Shown here in pieces: positions 1 to 5,433 of a DNA stretch of 17,323 bases. The notes under the pieces are model-generated. The model ran no database searches. It was given only the letters and a program-made list of their open reading frames with translations, and was not told where the DNA came from. The position numbers were made by a program, and so were the translations under genes. Where the stretch lies: the NCBI GenBank assembly GCA_022360105.1, contig JAKSDL010000781.1:1-17323 (forward strand). Direction: 5' to 3'. The DNA comes from Pseudomonadota bacterium. GTDB taxonomy: Bacteria; SAR324; XYD2-FULL-50-16; JAHJRI01. Within the stretch, counting starts at the first letter, position 1; every line of letters begins with the position of its first letter.

Positions 1-180
1 CGATAATTGTACTTGGAAATATACATCGACCACCTGTTGGAATTAGTCGGTCTTTGGTGAAAGCTCCGCTTTCTATGTTTTCGAATAATATAAATAAACT
101 TCACTGAAAAAAATGTTGGAATCAAATTAAGCTAAATGGCTTAATTGTTTATACCGATTCAAATAAAGGTTCCACAAACC
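1..180. other. Non-coding left edge of the window
   Basis: No gene is supported here. One plus-strand frame is open from position 3 to a TGA at 105-107 (about 34 codons, ending NNINKLH). It could be the last codons of a gene that starts outside the window, but it is too short to judge and shows no recognisable motif. The rest is AT-rich sequence with one small hairpin, listed separately. Confidence 0.4.
125..146. terminator. AT-rich hairpin, possible terminator
   Basis: AATTAAGC (125-132) and GCTTAATT (139-146) form a perfect 8-bp stem with a 6-nt loop, followed on the plus strand by GTTTATACC. The stem is AT-rich and the T-tract is short, so it would be a weak intrinsic terminator. It could end a gene entering from the left edge or be chance structure. 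Confidence 0.25.
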
Positions 181-187
181 GATAGCT

Positions 188-346
188 GACAGCCGATTAA
201 TGTCGTTAACTTAAGGGGACTGTGATTGGTTGTTATCCTGAACGAAAGTGAAGGATCTGTCAGAACCTTCGAGAAATTTGTCACTTTCGTTCAGAATCAC
301 ATCTTGGCCAACTTTTCTTAAGTTAATGGCATTAGATAGCCGATTA
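188..346. repeat. Nested palindrome bounded by 12-bp near-direct repeats (possible MITE-like element)
   Basis: Three nested complementary blocks are visible. AATGTCGTTAACTTAAG (199-215) pairs with 317-333 (15 Watson-Crick pairs plus two G-T pairs). TGTGATT (221-227) pairs with AATCACA (295-301). CTGAACGAAAGTGA (238-251) pairs perfectly with TCACTTTCGTTCAG (281-294). Directly outside lie GACAGCCGATTA (188-199) and GATAGCCGATTA (335-346), which match at 11 of 12 positions and would fit a target-site duplication. There is no transposase. The inner block resembles CTGAACGAA-GTGAAGGATCT-type repeats that I recall from several bacterial phyla. The boundaries are my inference. Confidence 0.6.
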
Positions 347-531
347 CCGGCGATCATTTGTCAAGAATTAGCTATTTCGTTGACGAGAAGGTATTATACG
401 ACACTCAAAAATGGGTGTGGACAGAACTTGACAATAGAAATCCGATTCCCTACCATTGCGTCATCTCCCACTAAAAGAGGATTTGGCTGATTGATCCCTG
501 AATGTTTCATGTTGAGCCCACAAATTCTAAC

Positions 532-537
532 AAGGAG
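532..537 (+). promoter_or_regulatory. Ribosome-binding site supporting a GTG start at 543
   Basis: AAGGAG ends five bases before the GTG at 543-545. This is the best Shine-Dalgarno match in the area and is the reason for choosing the non-ATG start of the membrane protein gene. Confidence 0.65.
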
Positions 538-542
538 TCCTT

Positions 543-1040
543 GTGTTTAAAATATTGCTTGAGAAATTCATTGAACTGCCTTCTTCTGTTCAGAGATCGT
601 TTATTTTTGTGTTTGTTGCCTGGGCAGCACAATATTTTACAGCATACTCATATATCCTGAAAGAGGAACTCCCATGGCCTAATCTGGTTATTGCCTTGAT
701 GTTATTTATGGGACTGATTTTCGTAAAAAAGTGGGGACGTTTTATCTGTGTGTTTTTCACCGGGTGGGCGATTGTCTGGTATGTTTATTTCGTGATTTTC
801 TTCTATGCGGCCAAACAATTCAACATAGTTGGTATGTTAATCATAAACATATTGTTGTTCGCGACAGCGATCTACTATTTGATGAAAAAGGAAACCATTA
901 AGTATTTTAAAGAACGAGCAGACGAAGCGCAGGCGAAAGCTGAAAAAGATGCAAAAGCTTACAAGAAAATGGTGCAGGAACGTACAAAACGGAGAAACTC
1001 GTTACAAAAGCCCGGTGCAAAGAAAAGAAAGAAGAAATAG
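543..1040 (+). CDS. Small multi-pass membrane protein with a basic C-terminal tail
   Basis: 165 aa; I do not recognise the family. The GTG start follows a good AAGGAG site. Hydrophobic stretches at about residues 18-38, 46-63, 66-90 and 93-115 suggest four membrane helices. From about residue 116 the chain becomes a highly charged Lys/Glu/Ala region that looks like a cytoplasmic helix or coiled coil and ends in the basic run KKRKKK. No enzyme motif is visible. The gene stands alone on the plus strand. It is followed after 31 bp by a gene on the opposite strand, so the two converge, and it is more than 900 bp upstream of the signalling cassette. The Lys-rich tail may contact lipid head groups or nucleic acid, but that is speculation. 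The gene is likely real, given its length, RBS and coherent membrane topology. Confidence 0.75.
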   Translation: MFKILLEKFIELPSSVQRSFIFVFVAWAAQYFTAYSYILKEELPWPNLVIALMLFMGLIFVKKWGRFICVFFTGWAIVWYVYFVIFFYAAKQFNIVGMLIINILLFATAIYYLMKKETIKYFKERADEAQAKAEKDAKAYKKMVQERTKRRNSLQKPGAKKRKKK

Positions 1041-1071
1041 CTGTGGATCTGAAGAGTAATAAGATCGATGC

Positions 1072-1293
1072 TTATTGAAAGGCATCCCAGAATCGTCTGA
1101 TGAGTATAAACCCTGTCCCGAGAACACCAATAATCACGGCATACATATAATAGGTCATCCACTGGTGGCGCTTCAGGTCTTTGGGGTCATAAAATATCCT
1201 GCGACCACATTTTTCGCACCAGTCTCTATTTCTTTCTATCATGGTAGAGTCTCCGCAATGATGGCAGGTGATTTCCTTGGGTTCCAATTTCAT
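1072..1293 (-). CDS. Zinc-ribbon protein with a single C-terminal membrane helix
   Basis: 73 aa when started at the second of two adjacent ATGs (1291-1293). The minus-strand sequence before it reads GCCAGAGGAGAATG, placing AGGAG about 4-5 bases upstream. The frame stays open to 1347, but the extra N-terminus has no comparable RBS. CHHC at about residues 10-13 and CEKC at about 26-29 make a CxxC-x12-CxxC zinc ribbon. A membrane helix (about residues 46-64, YYMYAVIIGVLGTGFILI) follows, and the protein ends RRFWDAFQ. The likely topology is a cytoplasmic zinc ribbon anchored in the inner membrane. Function is unknown; tiny zinc-ribbon membrane proteins are common and may act as adaptors or chaperones. 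It converges with the membrane protein gene at 543-1040. Confidence 0.75.
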   Translation of the reverse strand: MKLEPKEITCHHCGDSTMIERNRDWCEKCGRRIFYDPKDLKRHQWMTYYMYAVIIGVLGTGFILIRRFWDAFQ

Positions 1294-1944
1294 CATTCTC
1301 CTCTGGCAAACGATTAAAGCATTTATCTTTGGCGGATAGACCGGCATATCCGGCCATCTTTTCCCGCTAACTTAAAGCAAGCCACAATAATTGTCGATAT
1401 CCAAGTTGGAAAAAAGGTTCACCGGAAAATTCGAATAGCTTGTCAATCTGAAGGGGTTGATAATACCATGGTGTCGTCCCTACAGGACTTTATAACCGCG
1501 TGATGCATTGTTCCAGTGGTTACACCACTGGCTACTATATGTCGCTCCTATGGAGCTTGTCATCAATCAAAGCCATTGGATTGAAGCTATGTTTGGAATT
1601 GGTATTTATGTCTAACGTTAGAGTTAGTAAGTGATTGATAATTATGAAGTATTATTGGCTATGGGTTAAATCCCGAAGGGATGGCACAGAAGTAGCCAGC
1701 GGTGTCAACCGCTGGTGATTCATTCCATTAACCATTTAAGTCCCGTAGGGACGACACTTAAATATTGCTTGATTTTGGTGTATCTATTGGAATAAACGAA
1801 CGAGTAACGCACTTTAAAATACGGTTGATTTTATGGTTGGGATATGGTCTGATTTCAGCAATCCCGGCCTTTGGTCAATGAATTTCCGAATAAAAAACTG
1901 TTTAATCCCGAATCACGTAACCAATTTATCAACCAGGGCTCTCA
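1294..1944. other. 651-bp non-coding region containing a large composite inverted repeat
   Basis: No open frame here looks like a gene. The central 287 bp (1471-1757) is a structured repeat, described separately. The remainder is AT-rich and shows no convincing promoter, although promoters for both the minus-strand zinc-ribbon gene and the plus-strand signalling cassette are expected somewhere in it. Confidence 0.6.
1471..1757. repeat. Composite palindromic repeat with mirrored hairpins in two arms
   Basis: The terminal blocks GTGTCGTCCCTACAGGACTT (1471-1490) and AAGTCCCGTAGGGACGACAC (1738-1757) are reverse complements at 19 of 20 positions. In each arm, 22 bp further in, lies a CCAG(T/C)GGT hairpin: stems 1513-1520/1524-1531 on the left and 1696-1703/1708-1715 on the right. 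After a shared GCTACT comes a third hairpin: GCTCC-TAT-GGAGC (1544-1556) on the left and ATCCC-GAA-GGGAT (1670-1682) on the right. The arms span about 1471-1556 and 1670-1757, with about 113 bp of unique AT-rich sequence between. Compensatory differences keep the stems paired. Similar modular palindromes occur dispersed in some FCB-group genomes, as far as I recall. No coding capacity is seen. Confidence 0.75.
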
Positions 1945-2175
1945 ATGCTTTCACGCACGTATCTTGCTGAACGACTGACCTTTTTATTTATTGTCGGACT
2001 GGCCGGTCTGCAATACCCGATCCTGTCACTGGTGAATTTGAGTAAAACCATTGCCGGCATTCCGATTTTATACCTCTATCTTTTTTTTGTCTGGGCTGTG
2101 TTCATCGGCCTGATGATAGTGTTGATGGAACTGCGACAAAAACGAAAGGAAGACAGCGATGTTCACAACGAATAA
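1945..2175 (+). CDS. Small two-helix membrane protein (CbrX-like) preceding the symporter histidine kinase
   Basis: 76 aa starting at ATG 1945, with a modest AGGG-type RBS about seven bases upstream. Two hydrophobic helices at about residues 10-30 and 40-62 are joined by a short loop, and a charged tail (ELRQKRKEDSDVHNE) follows. The stop lies 51 bp before the TTG start of the histidine kinase, in the same frame, so co-transcription is very likely. In pseudomonads a small membrane ORF called CbrX sits before cbrA and is translationally coupled to it. By position, size and topology this gene is a candidate equivalent, but I cannot show homology by eye. It may be a small partner subunit of the SSS module, as small membrane subunits accompany several symporters of this superfamily. 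Confidence 0.75.
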   Translation: MLSRTYLAERLTFLFIVGLAGLQYPILSLVNLSKTIAGIPILYLYLFFVWAVFIGLMIVLMELRQKRKEDSDVHNE

Positions 2176-2226
2176 TGTGCCGGTTTCTCTTTAGTTAAAC
2201 CTCTAACCTTCATAAGTAAAGCCGAT

Positions 2227-4983
2227 TTGGAAAGCTGGATCATTTTATTATCTGCGTTTTGTTACCTCAGCCTGTTGTTCGCCATTGCTTATTATGGCGA
2301 TAAACGCGCGGATGCAGGTAAAAGTATAATCAGCAATCCCTACGTTTATTCACTATCCCTGGCAGTTTATTGCACCGCTTGGACATTCTACGGCAACATC
2401 GGGTTTGTCGTTCGGGACGGTATCGGATACCTGCCGATATATTTGGGGCCTACCTTAATGGCTTGTATCTGGTGGATCATTCTCCGCAAAATGATTCGCA
2501 TCAGCAAGACTCACCGACTGACCTCCATCGCTGATTTTATTTCCTCCCGTTACGGAAAGAGCAATCTGCTCGGGGGGCTGGTCGCTACCATAGCTGTGGC
2601 CGGGATTGTTCCTTATATCTCTCTGCAGCTAAAAGCCATTTCGGAAAGCTTCCTGGTGGTAAGCAAATACCCCGACATAGACTTCCCGGCACTATCCGGC
2701 AATGTTTTTGTACCACGGGACACGGCCTTTTATGTGACCCTGGTTTTAATCGCATTTGCCCTGCTTTTTGGAACCAGGCACCTGGATGCAACAGAACGAC
2801 ACGAAGGAGTGGTGGCGGCCATAGCTTTCGAGTCCATTGTCAAGCTGCTGGCGTTTCTGATTCTGGGAGTCTTTGTCACCTATGGTATGTTTAATGGATT
2901 TGGTGATATTTTCAACCAGGCTGAATCCAGTTACGGTCATTTATTTGTTATGCCGGAAGCGCAAGGGGCATTTGCAGAATGGCTCTGGCTGACCGTGATT
3001 TCGATGATGGCAATAATGTTTTTACCCAGGCAATTTCAAGTGTCGACGGTAGAAAATGTTAATGAAGAGCATGTAAACAAGGCAACCTGGCTCTTTCCCT
3101 TGTATTTGCTGATTATAAACATATTCGTCCTTCCAATTGCCTTTGGGGGATTGCTGAGTCTCCCGGGAAGAGAGATGGAGTCGGAGTATTTCGGATTGAT
3201 ACTTCCTTTGTCGGAGGGACATAAGCTGATTGCCATGATTGTCTTTATCGGGGGCTTGTCAGCTGCCACCAGCATGGTGATTGTCTCTTCTATTGCCCTT
3301 TCAACGATGATTTGCAACGAACTGGTGATGCCCATTCTGTTCCGTTCTCCTTTTTGGGATCTTTCGGTCAGAAAGGATCTGAGTCGTCATATCTTGATGA
3401 TTCGCAGGACCAGCATTGTCTTTGTCCTGATGTTGGGATATACCTACGTGCATTTCATTTCCAAAAATGCTCCCTTGGTTTCGATCGGAATGACCTCTTT
3501 TACTGCTGTGGCTCAATTTGGTCCGGCTATGTTGGGGGGAATTTTTTGGAAAAGAGGTACCAGAATTGGTGCGCTCGGCGGCTTAACTGTCGGGTTTCTG
3601 GTTTGGGCCTACACACTGGTTCTGCCTTCGCTGGCCCAGGCAGGTTTGGTCCCGTTGAGCATCATGACAGAAGGTCCATTCGGACTGTCCTGGTTGAATC
3701 CACATCAACTGTTTGGATTTTCCGAATTTAAAAGTATCTCCCATGCTGCGTTTTGGAGCCTGCTGTTTAACTTTGCTTTTTATGTGGGAATATCCTTGTT
3801 CAGCAAACCATCACCTCTTGAATACAGCCAGGCAACCCTGTTTGTTGATGCATTCGATCATTCCCGCGATGCCCATTTTGTGAAGACTGCCGGTGCCAGT
3901 GTCCTTGATCTGCGTTCGCTGCTGGCCAGGTTTATCGGTGAAGAAGCGACAGACAGGGCTTTGACAACCTATGCAAATAACCGAAACATCGATTGGGAAG
4001 ATTTGCTTGAGGCAGAAACCGATCTGGTCAATTATGCTGAGAAACTTCTGGCAGGCGCTATCGGATCGGCTACCGCAAGGGTGATGATGGATTCAATCGC
4101 TAAAAAGGAGCCACTCAGTAGCAATGAAATTATCAAAATGCTCGACGAAACCCAGCAGGCAATAGCCTATAGTAAAGAACTGGAAACCAAGTCGTCTGAA
4201 CTGGAGAAAGCCACTACCGAACTAAAATCAGCCAATGAGAAATTAAAGGAGTTGGATAAGCTGAAGAATGATTTTATTTCTACGGTGACCCATGAGTTAC
4301 GCACACCACTAACTTCGATTCGTGCTCTTGCTGAGATTTTGAATCAAACCCCTGGACTTGAGGAAGAAAGGCAGTCGGAGTTTACGGCCATTATTATCAA
4401 GGAAACCCGGAGATTGTCTCGTCTGATCAACCAGGTGCTGGATATTCAGAAATTTGATTCCCAGAAAACCGTGCTGCACCTGCAGTTATCCAATATTAAA
4501 AAAATCATAGGTGATGCCATAGATGCCACCAGACAGCTGATTGAAGGAAAAGAGATCGCCCTGGATGTTCACTCTCCGGAGGAAGTTCCCCTGGTGATGT
4601 TGGATCGGGACCGGATAATCCAGGTGATAATCAACCTGGTTTCAAACGCGGTAAAATTTTGTGACAACGAGAATGGGCATATTCAAATCTCCTTGACGGA
4701 AGAAAAAGATTACTTGAAAGTAGAGGTCAAGGACAATGGGATCGGGATTAAATCGAAAGATAAGGGTTTGGTATTTGAGAGGTTTACCCAATTAAAAGGC
4801 CAGATTGATTCTAACAATTCGGGAAGTGGCCTGGGCCTTCCCATATGTAAACTGATAGTTGAATCTCACCGGGGCAAAATCTGGGTGGAGAGTAAACCTA
4901 AAAAAGGGTCAACATTTACTTTCACCCTTCCAAAACATCAAAAGGGAGTCGAGATTGAACGATTTGAGTATGTCATCATGTAA
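2227..4983 (+). CDS. Sodium/solute symporter-histidine kinase fusion (CbrA/CrbS-like sensor)
   Basis: 918 aa. Residues 1 to about 525 are a polytopic SSS (PutP-like) transporter domain. About 539-625 resembles the STAC linker (DLRSLLARFIGEEATDRAL, then ETDLVNYAEKLLAGAIG). A short coiled coil at about 640-685 leads to HisKA with phospho-acceptor H689 in THELRTP. The HATPase has an N box with N807 (NLVSNAVKF), a G1 box DNGIG with D836, an F box (FERFTQL) and a complete G2 box GSGSGLGLP. All kinase motifs are intact. No PAS domain separates STAC from HisKA, unlike classical CbrA. The TTG start is inferred: no ATG or GTG lies in frame between it and the stop at 2173, and ESWIILLSAFCYLSLLFAIAYYGD matches the family's usual N-terminus. 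It probably senses transport or binding of an organic substrate and phosphorylates the receiver encoded next door. Confidence 0.93.
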   Translation: MESWIILLSAFCYLSLLFAIAYYGDKRADAGKSIISNPYVYSLSLAVYCTAWTFYGNIGFVVRDGIGYLPIYLGPTLMACIWWIILRKMIRISKTHRLTSIADFISSRYGKSNLLGGLVATIAVAGIVPYISLQLKAISESFLVVSKYPDIDFPALSGNVFVPRDTAFYVTLVLIAFALLFGTRHLDATERHEGVVAAIAFESIVKLLAFLILGVFVTYGMFNGFGDIFNQAESSYGHLFVMPEAQGAFAEWLWLTVISMMAIMFLPRQFQVSTVENVNEEHVNKATWLFPLYLLIINIFVLPIAFGGLLSLPGREMESEYFGLILPLSEGHKLIAMIVFIGGLSAATSMVIVSSIALSTMICNELVMPILFRSPFWDLSVRKDLSRHILMIRRTSIVFVLMLGYTYVHFISKNAPLVSIGMTSFTAVAQFGPAMLGGIFWKRGTRIGALGGLTVGFLVWAYTLVLPSLAQAGLVPLSIMTEGPFGLSWLNPHQLFGFSEFKSISHAAFWSLLFNFAFYVGISLFSKPSPLEYSQATLFVDAFDHSRDAHFVKTAGASVLDLRSLLARFIGEEATDRALTTYANNRNIDWEDLLEAETDLVNYAEKLLAGAIGSATARVMMDSIAKKEPLSSNEIIKMLDETQQAIAYSKELETKSSELEKATTELKSANEKLKELDKLKNDFISTVTHELRTPLTSIRALAEILNQTPGLEEERQSEFTAIIIKETRRLSRLINQVLDIQKFDSQKTVLHLQLSNIKKIIGDAIDATRQLIEGKEIALDVHSPEEVPLVMLDRDRIIQVIINLVSNAVKFCDNENGHIQISLTEEKDYLKVEVKDNGIGIKSKDKGLVFERFTQLKGQIDSNNSGSGLGLPICKLIVESHRGKIWVESKPKKGSTFTFTLPKHQKGVEIERFEYVIM

Positions 4984-4994
4984 ATCCATTCCGG

Positions 4995-5012
4995 CTGGTT
5001 CATTTGAACCAG
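4995..5012 (+). promoter_or_regulatory. 18-bp dyad between the kinase and regulator genes
   Basis: CTGGTTCATTTGAACCAG is a perfect dyad (8-bp arms, 2-bp centre). In RNA it can form a 7-bp stem with an ATTT loop. It begins 12 nt after the kinase stop. No T-tract follows, so it is not an ordinary terminator. Its positions 5001-5010 are exactly complementary to 5051-5060, which carry part of the regulator's RBS and its ATG. It could therefore be an RNA control element, or alternatively a protein-binding site. A second perfect palindrome, CTTTGCGCAAAG, follows at 5018-5029. Confidence 0.45.
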
Positions 5013-5046
5013 GTGCACTTTGCGCAAAGGAATGTAAATCATTACC

Positions 5047-5052
5047 AAGAGG
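5047..5052 (+). promoter_or_regulatory. Ribosome-binding site of the receiver gene
   Basis: AAGAGG ends five bases before ATG 5058. It selects this start over the in-frame TTG at 5004, which would add 18 residues not seen before the usual KKILIVDDE opening of receivers. The GG of this site falls inside the segment that can pair with 5001-5010. Confidence 0.6.
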
Positions 5053-5057
5053 TTCAA

Positions 5058-5423
5058 ATGCCGAAAAAGATACTGATAGTTGATGATGAACCCAACATAG
5101 TGGTGCCCCTGGAGTTTCTGATGAAGCAGAGCGGTTATGAAGTAATGATCGCTCGCAATGGTAAGGAGGTTCTTGAATCTGTGGTTAAAAGCAGACCGGA
5201 TCTGGTTTTGCTCGATATCATGCTACCTGATATCACCGGGTTTGAGATCTGCCATACTCTTCGCACAGCATATGATATGCAGGACATGAAAATTATTCTG
5301 CTCACGGCAAAAAGCCGCGATTCGGACATTGAGAAAGGAATGGCAATGGGGGCTGATGCCTACATCATCAAACCGTTTTCCACTAAAGAACTAGTCAAAA
5401 AAATCAACGAAATGATCAATTAA
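5058..5423 (+). CDS. Single-domain response regulator (receiver only)
   Basis: 121 aa, all of it a CheY-like receiver. The acidic pair is D9/D10 (ILIVDDE), the phospho-acceptor is D53 (LVLLDIMLP), the switch Thr is T83 (ILLTAKS) and the conserved Lys is K105 (IIKPF), so it should be phosphorylatable. The chain ends about where the last receiver helix ends, leaving no DNA-binding, enzymatic or other output domain. It lies 74 bp after the symporter-kinase gene and 10 bp before the exonuclease fusion gene, which makes the kinase its probable partner. CbrB and CrbR, the regulators usually paired with such kinases, carry output domains. This one must act by protein contact or pass phosphate on. 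Confidence 0.93.
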   Translation: MPKKILIVDDEPNIVVPLEFLMKQSGYEVMIARNGKEVLESVVKSRPDLVLLDIMLPDITGFEICHTLRTAYDMQDMKIILLTAKSRDSDIEKGMAMGADAYIIKPFSTKELVKKINEMIN

Positions 5424-5433
5424 GTCAGTAGAT

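Noticed and set aside
248..490. 80-codon plus-strand open frame
   Set aside because: It runs through the palindromic element, has no RBS or recognisable motif, and its composition does not look like a protein.
1058..1076. AATAAG/CTTATT hairpin between the convergent small genes, as a shared terminator
   Set aside because: The 6-bp stem is almost all A-T, overlaps the stop codon of the minus-strand gene and has no T-tract on either side.
1471..1757. CRISPR array
   Set aside because: The repeats are two inverted arms of short hairpins, not evenly spaced direct repeats with unique spacers, and no cas gene is present.
3312..3731. 139-codon open frame inside the symporter-kinase gene
   Set aside because: It is in another frame of a strongly supported gene and its peptide has no domain or RBS.
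4995..5012. The dyad as an intrinsic terminator between kinase and regulator
   Set aside because: The stem is followed by GTGCACTTTG rather than a T-tract, and the downstream genes belong to the same signalling unit.
5004..5057. 18-residue N-terminal extension of the receiver from a TTG at 5004
   Set aside because: It has no RBS and lies inside the dyad; ATG 5058 has AAGAGG at good spacing and fits the receiver family's start.
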